Positions 49,937 to 59,820 of a stretch of DNA of 64,000 nt are shown piece after piece. Numbering within the stretch: position 1 is the first letter of the stretch; the number at the start of each line of letters is the position of its first letter. The notes beneath the pieces are model-generated. The model was not told the origin of the DNA and made no database searches. It was given only the letters and a program-made list of their open reading frames with translations. The stretch covers positions 2,046,001 to 2,110,000 of the forward strand of contig JAHGAU010000002.1 of the NCBI GenBank assembly GCA_019925105.1. The letters are read 5' to 3'. This stretch comes from Niebla homalea. Its lineage: Eukaryota > Ascomycota > Lecanoromycetes > Lecanorales > Ramalinaceae. Made by a program: the position numbers and the translations under genes.

Positions 49937-50908
49937 ATGTCGCCCACAATGAGATTCCCTCTTTTCAAGCTACCGCCAGAGCTCCAGTTGAAGATCTATA
50001 CCCACTATTTTCGCTCTGTCGATCAAATTTACCCTGATTTCTCACCTCCTCCCCTTCTCTCTACCTGTCGTTCGGTTTATACTGCCGCTCGACCACTGTA
50101 TATCAAGAACACCACACTGAATCTCAAAACTACCGCCAACCTAGTCGACTATCTCGCTTCTCTCTCCGCCTCTCAGATCAAGAAGCTCCGCCATCTCTCC
50201 TTAAGTGCACTGCCCTTTCCAATCTACTGCGACGAAGATATGGACTGGTGCGGCACTTTCGGTTTCGACCAAGTCCTGCCGCTATTTCCTGACTTGCAAC
50301 TCGACACCCTCACCCTCACGGATGCCTTTCACGGCCCACATGTAGCCGAAGACTCGTGGGGCCATAGGGCAACATATAGCGAGGTCAAGAACTTTGTCGA
50401 AAAGGGATATGGGTGGAAGCAATTGTTGTATCGTAGCGAGAGCACAGAATGGCTCGAGCCGGCGGGATTCGAATACCGTGCGAACGGGTTGCCGGCAATC
50501 CACAAGACAGTCACGCAAGGACAACCTGGCAATTGGGACAAAATGATCAAACTTCGGGATGGGCCTGAAAGTGGCGCTGGCGTCAGGATGTGGATCAAAG
50601 AGGATGCCAAATGGATGGAGGTACCAGCAAGCGATGAGCACCAGAATTCCGCGGAGGAGGATTTCGACTGGTATCAAGATTCGATCCAATCGACAACCAG
50701 TAAGTATGGCGAGGGCGATGGCTCCCTCCAGATCGAGATACAAATCACACGAGGGCGAGGCGCGGATATTGTCCACAACGTGGGACTTTTAGATGAGTAC
50801 TCGAAAGAGTTGCACGATCTATGGAGCCGGATGAGTTGGCAAGAGATCAAGGAGAGTGGAAGATTTGTGGCCGGATCTGCTGAGTGGAATGCTACCTCTC
50901 TACTGTAG
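49937..50908 (+). CDS. F-box/DUF7730-like protein
   Basis: An intronless frame of 323 residues from the ATG in GAAATGTCGCCC; an upstream ATG at 49898 would add 13 residues. The start MRFPLFKLPPELQLKIYTHYF is the short F-box-like motif common in large fungal families, followed by LLSTCRSVYTAARPLYIKNT. The middle has hydrophobic, LRR-like stretches (LRHLSLSALPFPI, LQLDTLTLTDAFHG), and an acidic, Trp-containing C-terminus completes it. These proteins are often presumed substrate adaptors of SCF-type ubiquitin ligases, but that is not shown for this one. The frame is intact, unlike the related remnant about 1 kb upstream. Confidence 0.78.
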   Translation: MSPTMRFPLFKLPPELQLKIYTHYFRSVDQIYPDFSPPPLLSTCRSVYTAARPLYIKNTTLNLKTTANLVDYLASLSASQIKKLRHLSLSALPFPIYCDEDMDWCGTFGFDQVLPLFPDLQLDTLTLTDAFHGPHVAEDSWGHRATYSEVKNFVEKGYGWKQLLYRSESTEWLEPAGFEYRANGLPAIHKTVTQGQPGNWDKMIKLRDGPESGAGVRMWIKEDAKWMEVPASDEHQNSAEEDFDWYQDSIQSTTSKYGEGDGSLQIEIQITRGRGADIVHNVGLLDEYSKELHDLWSRMSWQEIKESGRFVAGSAEWNATSLL

Positions 50909-52169
50909 GTGCACCTGCCATTCTCGAGGTTGGGTGTGCCGACTGAATGGTCATGTATTCGAAGCTGGCAGTGCGTGAGCATCAAGATTGTCATAAATGG
51001 CGTTCATGTATCACCACCCAACTCAAACTACCAGTCATCAGCTCAACTCAACCAGAGATATTGAGCAAACAAACCAAGATGAAGTTACGCCTCCCACTGA
51101 TCCATGGTAACCGATTTCATCAGTGTTGACCAAGGTCTTCATCTCTGCATCAGTTATCTCGTCTTCACTGGACGGAAATATTGGAGAAAATACTTGCAAG
51201 TCGTTGGGCCCAGAACTAGACCATGGCAGACTTCCTACGGCATAACCCAGATCATATGGACAAGCGGCCTGACAACCACTGGCAGAGATATAGACCTGAT
51301 CGATCTCGATACTTCTCCCATCTCATGTGAACGTAGACGTTCCATCCCCCCAACGTCCAATTCCTCTTGTTCTGATCTATAAAGTCACTGAGCAAACCCC
51401 ACTCCAATCCGCTCAGACAACCCATCCTGATTCAGAGAGCCAGTCACGGAGGACGGGCGGTCTCACCGGCATTGCCTTTGGCTACCAGAATGGAAAACCT
51501 CCTCATCTCTGTTCGCGTCTCGTCATTCACCTCTCTGGCGGCACCCTCCCCAAAACCATTCTCTCTGATACAGGAAATGCGTTATGCACGTCCCAAACAT
51601 CTCTACTGACGGTTGGATATGTATGTAATCAAAGCATCCCATCATCTATCCCATATTCTTTTTCTCTCAAACATAGCTCGCACTGTCTCGCGAAAATATA
51701 TCGTTTCCCCACCGAATGGAGGCAGTGGGGGCCAACGTGACACCCGCAGCACCTCCACCACCGCCGTCGTGGTGTTCGTGATGGGGAAAACCGATAAGCC
51801 GCGATAAGGGACCTTTCGGTTTTTTATATCTTGGGCATCCCGGGTTCGATGCTGGAGGTTGGTTGAAGTGGTATAGTGTATTTTCCTTTTCTTTCCCTTT
51901 TTGTTTTTTTTTTTTAGATAAAAAAAAGGAGAAGGGGGGTGGGAGGAAAGGACGGCGGCCGCGTAATGTGGGTAGCGTGTTACAAGGAGTCAAGACGAGG
52001 TAAGTTCAGTGTCTCTGAAGAGTTCGTCGAGCCGGGATTTTGAGCAGTAAGAGGAAGACGCTGCGGGGGGAACGCACATGGTGATGAGCACCATCGAAGC
52101 ACACGCGATCATCCAGTCACAGGCCGGCAAATAGGAGCAAGGGGGGTTTAACCATCTACTGAATTCAGT
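50909..52169. other. Convergent 3' intergenic region
   Basis: No gene was recognised. Frames at 50947-51807 on the + strand show no family features. A poly-T/poly-A pair with a CT to GA switch occurs near 51888-51945 and could mark transcript ends. Confidence 0.45.
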
Positions 52170-52335
52170 TCAACTTGGGCAATTAGGTTTGCAGTCCGTG
52201 TTGAACGCCTCCTCCAACATCGGCGAGATGGACGAGCAATTCGTCAGCCGGTACAGCACGATCTGTCCGCCATCTAAATCATCATGCAACAGATGTCAGC
52301 AAACCCGGCAATCCACTCATCATCAGCAGCAAAGC

Positions 52336-52373
<38 letters not shown>

Positions 52374-53919
52374 ATCGACTCACTCGTCCACGTCGTGCCA
52401 TCCTGCCCCACCGCGGGGATATCCCCCACCGTCGGATCCGTGTCGATATCGAAATGCTTCTCGCACCCGAAATCATCCGCCCCGCTGGCCGTGTTGCTCG
52501 CGCACCAGTGCGGCGCTTTGTCGCTGGCCCCCCCGTAGCACGCATCCACCACCATCATCTGGATGGTGCTGCCCCCGCCCGTCCCACCGCTGTACGCATT
52601 CACCCCCGTCGTCATCAGTTCGTAGCAGAGCCCGCACCCGGCGCCGCAGTTGGGCTGGCCCCCGCCGTTGAGGGCCCCCCTGAAGAGGGCCTGGTTGACG
52701 GCCCCGGAGTAGACGCCCGGCCCGATGCCGAGGGATTCGCCCGTGTTGGCTTGCCAGCTGGCTTGCCCGAAGTTGGCTTTGCCGCAGTTGCACGCCGTGC
52801 CCATGTAGCCATAGTACTGTTTCGGAGTGTGTCAGTCGACAAGTGCGCTAGCTGTGTGCGTCACAAACGCCAAAAGATTGCGGAGGAAGATGTTCAGTTA
52901 TATAATGTTTTGAATCCATGGGAGCGCGTGGGCAAAACATTCAAATCAAACGATGCACCGGCAGAAACTCACGCTACTACTCGCCACCCCATCCCACCCC
53001 TCCGGTACCTGCACGTTCGGACACTTGCCCATGCTCGCTTTTGCCCCTTTGTACGGATTCGCGTCGTCTCCGCCATTGGCGCTGCTTGGATCCTGGGCCT
53101 TGAAGCTCTTCAAGCTGGTGCTGTCGGTACCGTTACTGCCTCCACTTGGGACACTTGCAGCGAGCTTCCTATCACCATCTACGACACCTGCGGCAAGCTT
53201 ACTACCCCCGGCGAGCTTATTACCCCCAGCGGGCTTACCACCCCCGGCTATGGTCGACCCAGTCCTGGACTCCGCGGTGCCAGTCGATAGGGGAATACCA
53301 CCACCGGCCGCTGCAAGCGACGATGATGTGGAGACTTGGACGGCCAATTTCTGGGCGGGTGGGTTTGCAGCTGCTGCGGGGGCCTGGCTAGAGGTATCGC
53401 CGGCGTCGTTGACGATTGGTGTGGACTCGGTTGAGATGTCGTCGCTGCCAGTGTTGCTACCGTCGCCAATCCCCGAGCCGATCATCCCCGAGCCCATCCC
53501 CGAGCCAATCAACATGCCTGAGTTTACTGGGGTCGTCGTGGAATTGCTGAGGCCGCCTGAGGTGCCATTTCCGCAGCCAAATGCTATGCCATGGGAAGTG
53601 TCCCCCGGTCGCTGGCACTGCCAGCAGGGGTCGTAACTCCATACCCCGTTTATTGGAGTTCTGCACTGGGAATATGCTGGAGCGCACCGTCTTGTTAGCT
53701 GCTTGGCATTTGTGCTTGGGTTGGTTGCTCGTGCTTACAGTCGTCTTTACAGATACATTTTGCATCGCCCGCGCAAGAAAGAGGTCCGTTGATGCCAATC
53801 AACGGATAGTTGCAGATACCCCACAGCTCCACAGGTGATGCGTCTTGCTGTCTAATATGAATGTGCCTGGGATGCGCGATCGTTGCTGATGCGAATAGAC
53901 AGATACTGAGGAAATGCAT
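52170..53919 (-). CDS. Secreted CBM1-linked expansin-like (DPBB) protein
   Basis: Predicted extracellular plant-cell-wall-acting protein. Four exons (53919-53739, 53676-52973, 52816-52384, 52273-52170) sum to 473 residues. The order is a signal peptide (MHFLSICLFASATIAHP), then a fungal cellulose-binding-like module. That module runs ELWGICNY...CAGDAKCICKDDSYSQC, split by intron 1 inside it. A CWQCQRPGD segment and a long Ser/Gly/Thr/Ala linker follow. The C-terminal double-psi beta-barrel has YYGYMGTACNCG, GAGCGLCYELMTTG, MMVVDACYG and CEKHFDID. The HFD and VDACYG motifs recall GH45 and expansin folds, but the GH45 YWDCC motif is not seen, so a non-hydrolytic loosening role is more likely. 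Intron 52274-52383 carries a TAG/TAC microsatellite. The gene is intact. Confidence 0.86.
52336..52372 (+). repeat. AGT trinucleotide microsatellite in an intron
   Basis: About twelve copies of AGT lie within the last intron (52274-52383) of the expansin-like gene, close to its 5' splice site. Confidence 0.95.
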
Positions 53920-55782
53920 GATTTCGGAATAGTCAATGCCAGATGCCAGAAGCGCTCAGCGCGATGTTGAGACTGTATATGCAGAGGACGAGAGGCTTGG
54001 GCCACCAGGGCTCGTTCGCTCAATTGAGCGGCGAACAGATTACAGTGATTGCATACAGAGATTACACAACAGAGTTGGCAAGTCCAATAAGGGCACGGAT
54101 GAGTATTAAAGAAAGAGCTGGCGACCCACAAGCCACACAACAGCGGCTCAAACCCTGAGGAGGGTTGACAAACCCGTGTCTCTGCGCGAAATGAGTGATA
54201 AAGGGAGGAAGCAGGTGGGATGTAACCTCTTGTTAGAGCACAAAAGGATCGTCCCGATCTTAAGTCGGAGCTTTTGAAGGTGGGAACGCGGAACGAAGCT
54301 TACCAACTCACTCCGTAAGACCGTGACGCCTGCAGATCGTCTAGCGCGCGGGCGCCATGCATGAGACGAGGTTTTCGGAGACATTGTTGTCAGATTGCCA
54401 AGGATATATCCAAGTGGCAGTGGGGGCGTTTCAAGCGACGACAGAGTATTTCATACGGGCGATCCAGCGTCAAGCAGCAGGAGGGTAGTATTCTCCTACT
54501 AAAGCACTCACTCTGTCTCACACTGGTCATAGTTAGGTTTTACTTGCGTCACCAGGGTGTGACGGGGTGGGTGCTTGCGTGGACACTAGATGGAGAGTGC
54601 GGAGCCGCACGCATGGATTTGCGTGAGTTGAGTGAGCACAGTGGGCAAAAATGCAGTTGCGTAGAGTTTTGCGTTCGTTTTAGGTCAAGACCGAACCTAT
54701 CACTTTATTTTGTCGGAAGTTCCTGAGGATCTTTCATGCGCGTACATGTCTCACGCGCAAGGTACGCGGTGGTGGGTTTTGGGGCCTGCCTCCCGCAGAT
54801 GTTGTCCGACATACTATGAAGCGGTGAGGCGGTCAATCATATGTCACGCTGCTTTTGGTGTGCTCAATTACTCCAGGGTCGCCGCTGTACTCTCATGATC
54901 CTGTCTTTGAACTGTCCCCGAGGTCATGTACAGAGCTGGCGAATGGTGAGAAGGTCGTCGGAAGTTGAAAATCGAAAAGAAGATCGACTTTGTCTCAGAT
55001 GATGATCTGACGACACTTGCCACTAGCCACTCCCGGGTTTGGCATGAAACAACCCCATTTTTCCGCCCCTCGGCCTTCTTCGGAGATATATCGAATGGCC
55101 TTCATGGAAGATCTGTTCATTCTTCAAAATGCTTTGAGCGAGCTCATCATGGCTATCAGTGAGCGCTCGACCCTATCCTTTACATGATGCATCTCTCTTC
55201 CTCTGTCTGTCATACAAAAATGAACGACAGCTTCCACACTAGAGCGGTAACAATGCTGACCTTGTCTCCGAGAATACTCAAGGCTGTTGACATGAATGAC
55301 AACAGCTCGCTGACCTACTTTCCCTCATCCTCTTCTCAAAGGCAGGCACGTCTGATGGTTCATATCAGCGCTCTTTAAAGTTCTGTTCCTGCATGCTTGC
55401 GCCAATGCTGTCTTTGGCTACAGGCGCATGTTACCCAAGGATTTTTTCCTTTGTCCTGTTGAATTGATCATTAGCCGCAATGCGCTCGCTCATCCCTCCA
55501 AAAACCATTGGCGATCCATTGATAAACATGCTTTTACCAAAATTGCGGGATCATTGGTGCCAGTGATCCAGATTGGGGGCGCTGTCATGGTTCTCAACCC
55601 GAAACGACGCACGCTCATGGGCAGCAGATACAAAACTCATGAGCGGCTACATCTCCTCACTCCATGCCATTGAGCCCTCTTCACAACCTCAATCCATCCT
55701 CAGAACCACCCGTACTGTACCCGCTCTCTAAATCAACCTCACTTCCAGTCATTATTTCAATCACCCTCCTCGACGACACCAA
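53920..55782. promoter_or_regulatory. Divergent region between two secreted-protein genes
   Basis: A 1.86-kb region with no recognised gene. Frames around 54361-54726 and 55428-55673 lack family features. It should contain promoters for the expansin-like gene (-) and the small secreted protein (+). The + strand turns pyrimidine-rich after about 55660. Confidence 0.4.
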
Positions 55783-56393
55783 ATGCCTTGCTCCTCAATC
55801 GGCCTCCTCAGCGCCATTACCCTCCTCATCACATCCGTCCACGCTGCCCTTCCCCTCCTCCCCACTCCCCAAAACTCCAGCTACTTCAGCATCATCAACC
55901 TCTTCTCCTACGATCAACCGCTCGCCATCCAAGCCAACGCTGTACCCGGAGGCCCCCAGAACGCCCAAGAATCATTTATCCAATTCTATCTCAATGACCA
56001 AGGGGAAGGGAAGAACGGCGGGGCGCAGATCGAGTGGTCCCCAAAGGATGGGCAAAAAGCGCCCATCAACAAGACCCAGAATCTGGAATTCGATGAGCAC
56101 AAGCATGCGACGTTGCTGAGCTTTGAGGATCCGGGCAATTTCGCGGTGAACATCAGTCATGAGTGAGTGTCCCATATCGGTGAGGAAGCATGATTACAAC
56201 CTGCTGACCATCTTCTGTAATAAATAGGTTCCTCATTGCGCCAGGGATCATGCAATACCGTGTTGGCATCCTCAATATTTCCACGGAAGACCCCGACTGG
56301 GTCTGCACGACCGGAAGTTGCCGATTCTCGACCATGCGGTGGACTACAGTGCCATTCACCACAACCAACATGACGGTGCCCGAGCCAAGATGA
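55783..56393 (+). CDS. Small secreted protein, unknown function
   Basis: Two exons (55783-56162 and 56228-56393, intron 65 bp) give 181 residues. A signal peptide (MPCSSIGLLSAITLLITSVHA) precedes a soluble domain with YFSIINLFSYDQPLAIQANAV, FIQFYLNDQGEG and FDEHKHATLLSFEDPG. After the intron come LIAPGIMQYRVGI and a Cys pair in WVCTTGSCRFS. NxS/T sites are frequent (NSS, NKT, NIS, NMT). The size, secretion and low Cys count are compatible with an apoplastic effector or wall protein, but no family is recognised and the function is unknown. Confidence 0.72.
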
Positions 56394-57851
56394 GTCAAGC
56401 GTTCATGAGATTATTGCGTTAAGAATGCCCGTAGGGTAGTCGCTGTGCACATGCTCCGGCGACCGCTTGCTATGCATGAAATTGTTGTCGAGCTGGTCTT
56501 GATATATCCTTATGCCGCCGTAGTGATAAAGGATGAGAATAGACGGCGTTTAGCGTTAGCGGGGTTCACAACAGAAGGTTCACACATCCCTTTACTGAGG
56601 CTACAGGTCGCTACAGAGCCTTTGCTTGACTACGCCAGGGCGAGAAGGCTCTTTTGAGACCCGGTCAACATTTGCTCCATATTCGGATTTAGCACAAGAT
56701 TGTATTGTGCGTGTTTTGCGCCCCCAGCAAGCGCAAAGGCTGCAGGCCAGCACTTGCATCGCTTGTCTGAATGCGAATGTGCCGCTTGCTGACGGGTGTA
56801 CCTGCATACCTGTCGGCCTGCACTGCTCACCTGCACATGCATGGCTCGCCCGGACAAAGGAGGCAGAGATAAGCATCATCACCACCGCTGTCGTCTCCAG
56901 AATCCCAGCATCCCAAGTCATGTTTGCGCGAGTCTTCGGGGTGCCGCCGATCTCCAGCGTTCTGGGATCAAACCGCTGCCGCCCTCGCTCCAGCTCCAAC
57001 TCCTCGAGCACCTATCCTGGTATAGTCATTTTCGGTCAGCACCAGCACCTCGCAGCGCAGCCCCATCGGCCCCCCGCCCCCAACCCACGTGCGCCGACCC
57101 CATCGGTCATGCCAATTGAACCAAGCTTCTCACCCAAATGGAACCTTGAATGTCTGCCGCATTCCAAGATGATGTTCGGCGACCTCAACGTGACCTCCTC
57201 CAACACGCGTGCATACCTCCAGAGCATAGTACTCTACCGCTGTGCGAAATCAGCGGAGCTGCTTGGGGCGTTTTGCGGATTACCCCACCACTCCTCGTTA
57301 TGGAGAATCAGATTGACTTGCTGAGATGATGCTTCAAAATCGCAACTGGAGGTGAAGGGTACACACTCGGTGGGGTTGAGAGCCGCGACGAGAGTCGGGT
57401 CTTCATGTTCAATTCCGGATTGCTTCTTCCAAGGAGCGTACTGAAGGTTACGCACAGCTCGGCTCCAGCCACGTATCTGTGGGCATGGTACTGCTCACGT
57501 CATTTAAAGAGTCTGTGCGCAAAGGTCGCGTCTTTGAAACAGGCCTCTCATTGGCTAGAGAGCCTTTGGTTGAATGGCACGTTGATGAAAGGTCCACTGC
57601 TTTGTTGCAAGGGACTCATAAGTTTCAAGCAGTGCCGAGGGTTCCTCCGACTCCAGCCTCGTGTGGAAGAGGAATTGTAGGTAGTCAAGCAAGTGGAGGG
57701 AATGCCATGGGGACTTGACCGAGACAATCCAGAGCGACCAAAGCAGCAGTCAGCGCGGTCAGCTATGAAGCGCATGCTTGCGGAGAAGAAGCCAGGAAAG
57801 ATTCCAAGAAATCTGCAAGGAGAGAAGGAAGCCGTGGAAGCAAAGGGGTAA
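56394..57851. other. Intergenic, no supported gene
   Basis: Long overlapping frames on both strands (56601-57324) show no recognisable domain, and no splice model looks convincing. Nothing else stands out. Confidence 0.4.
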
Positions 57852-58693
57852 AAGTGGAAGAGATCAAGATTGACGAAGTCCCCACCTGAGCATGTGCCGT
57901 TGCTTGGTCCGGAGGAATTTGATCTGTATGATGACGGGATCGAGGAGGCCAAGGAGATGCATCCGGCGTGGGTGTTCTGCGAATCACGAGAGAAACGGCA
58001 TAACAACCTGGTTGTTAAACAGGGGATACGTTTCACCAGCGCACCTAAGAAAAGCCGCGAAGTCGAAACGATGCATTTCATCAGGCAGCACACCACAATA
58101 CCTGTTCCGTGTGCTTGGAGAGATGGACCACATGTGATGATCACGGAATTTGTTAAGGTGACACCACCAAGGACGCGTGGCCGAAATTGTCCTTGGTCGA
58201 GAAGCAGACCATCGCCAAAGACTTGCGCGGATTCCTGGCGCAGCTTCGAGGACTGCAAGGTACTTATATTGGTGGTGTCAATAGAACTCAGACGCGTGAT
58301 CGTAGAGACAGAGACTACAGTGCCGGGCCATTCGACTCGGAGCACCGTTTCAATGAGTTGTTGATAAGTCACATGCAGCCCACCACCCGATCGCGCCATG
58401 TTCAGGGTATCCGAGCGCCATGTTCAGGGTATCCGCGCGCCATGAGGACAGACAGCCAGATCCACTTCTGCCACAATGATCTGGAAGGTCGGAACATCCT
58501 CGTGAAAGACGGCAGCATCGCGGCACTGATCGATTGGGAATATGCGGGCTTCTTCCCGGAGTACTGGGAACATTGCAAGCTTGTCGACCACTCGGTTTTC
58601 GAGCGAGAGTGGCATGGGTTCGGGACTAGTATCTTCCCGAAGGCGTATCATGCTGATGTGGTAAGAGACCATTTCTATGCCATGTTTGTCTGA
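57852..58693 (+). pseudogene. Aminoglycoside phosphotransferase (APH)-like kinase, frameshifted
   Basis: The two halves match the fungal APH/choline-kinase-like family. The N-lobe (LLGPEEFDLYDDG, FTSAPKKSREVETMHFI, PVPCAWRDGPHVMITEFVK) and the C-lobe lie in frames offset by one base at about 58157. There GTTAAGGTGACACC lacks the one G needed to read VK-GDTTKDAWPKL. The C-lobe continues LVEKQTIAKDLRGFLAQLR, then the catalytic-loop motif CHNDLEGRNILV and the metal-binding IDWEYAGFFPEYWE. No ATG opens the N-lobe frame: it is open only from 57852, and the first internal ATG is at 57957. A 22-bp tandem duplication (58394-58440) lies just before the catalytic loop. These defects make an active product unlikely. 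Confidence 0.72.
58394..58440 (+). repeat. 22-bp tandem duplication inside the APH-like gene
   Basis: CGCCATGTTCAGGGTATCCG is present twice with a 22-bp period, and a third partial copy begins at 58438. The period is not a multiple of three, so a change in copy number would shift the frame. Confidence 0.85.
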
Positions 58694-59820
58694 GGATGGC
58701 TTGTCACGATGTTGCCGTTAGCTGGAATTATGTAACAAACGGTATCAAGTAGGCGAAAAGTGACTGACCCATTCTCATAAAGATTCAAGAGGTGCTTCTC
58801 ACGATGTTGCCATTAGCTAGAACCACGTAACAAGAGGTATCAAGTAGGCGAAGAGTGACTGACCTATTCTCGCAAAGATTCAAGAGGTGCTTCTAAGAGC
58901 TTCTCCGCGAGTGTACCAATCGTGGCATCCGTGTTCCTCACCCTGAAGTTGGCAATCGCCACAGTCCATCAAATTACGCATAGACGTTTCGCAGTAAAGG
59001 GCTATCATGATCTCGCGTTTCTGTACGTCTTTGATCATCCCAACTTCGTATCCACCAACCAGCTCCATGCTCCTCTTCCAATTGCGAAATGCTATGGTAT
59101 TGACTCATGATTTTTTGGATGACCGGAATGGTTACTTTAGTAAGCGTTGCAGTTGAGACTGAGCTAGAAACTGGCGTATCGTTCATAATGAACTTGATTC
59201 AATAGGAAACTCAGAAGCAAAATCTGTCTCATCGTGCAATGGCGTGGCAAAGACTGGTGATCTCTTGTGAATCGGAATCGTCAATGAGATGAGTCGAGTG
59301 CACTGTCAGAAAAACGGATACTTGAGAATGGGGTTCAAGGGCAAGCAAACAAAGGTCAGGAAGAGTCTCGTGAGACAAAGTAAACCTTTCGTCTTCCTGC
59401 CATGAAATTTCATCCATCACATGTCCTGCACCGCCAATCTTCACGTTTCCAAAGCCTGCCAAGGCCAACAGCCCAGCGTCAACATCGCATCACAAGGGCA
59501 ATAAGAGGCCGCAGCAATGCAAGAAGCTTTCGCCAGGTGAAAATAATTGGTTTACAAACGAATCGCTATAGCGTCACAAACATGTCCATTTCGTGAGGCT
59601 AACGCTCATGCCTGACTCACTAGAAAAGAAGCATATAATAGGGCTGCCAACGACACCGGAGGTCGGGCAGAAGAAGTGAAAAAGAAGAAGAATGCTATCC
59701 CGTGTCCCCGTGCCATGCAGCAGTCAATGCCCGCATCCAATCGCTCATTGCCCATCGTTGCCCCAATCCATGTCAATCTCTCTCCCTCGTCTTCCTTGAC
59801 CTCCACCATCAATCAACCTC
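58694..59820. other. Convergent 3' intergenic region
   Basis: This contains the 95-bp tandem duplication at 58705-58894. Frames at 58922-59596 on both strands have no recognisable features, and no gene is supported. Confidence 0.5.
58705..58894 (+). repeat. Tandem duplication, two 95-bp copies
   Basis: CACGATGTTGCCGTTAGCT at 58705 recurs at 58800 with about ten substitutions over the unit. Each copy ends AAGATTCAAGAGGTGCTTCT. The first copy starts 12 bp after the APH-like stop codon. Most differences are transitions. Confidence 0.85.

Noticed and set aside
56601..57324. Overlapping frames of 136-232 codons
   Set aside because: Both strands open in compositionally biased sequence; no domain, signal peptide or convincing introns.
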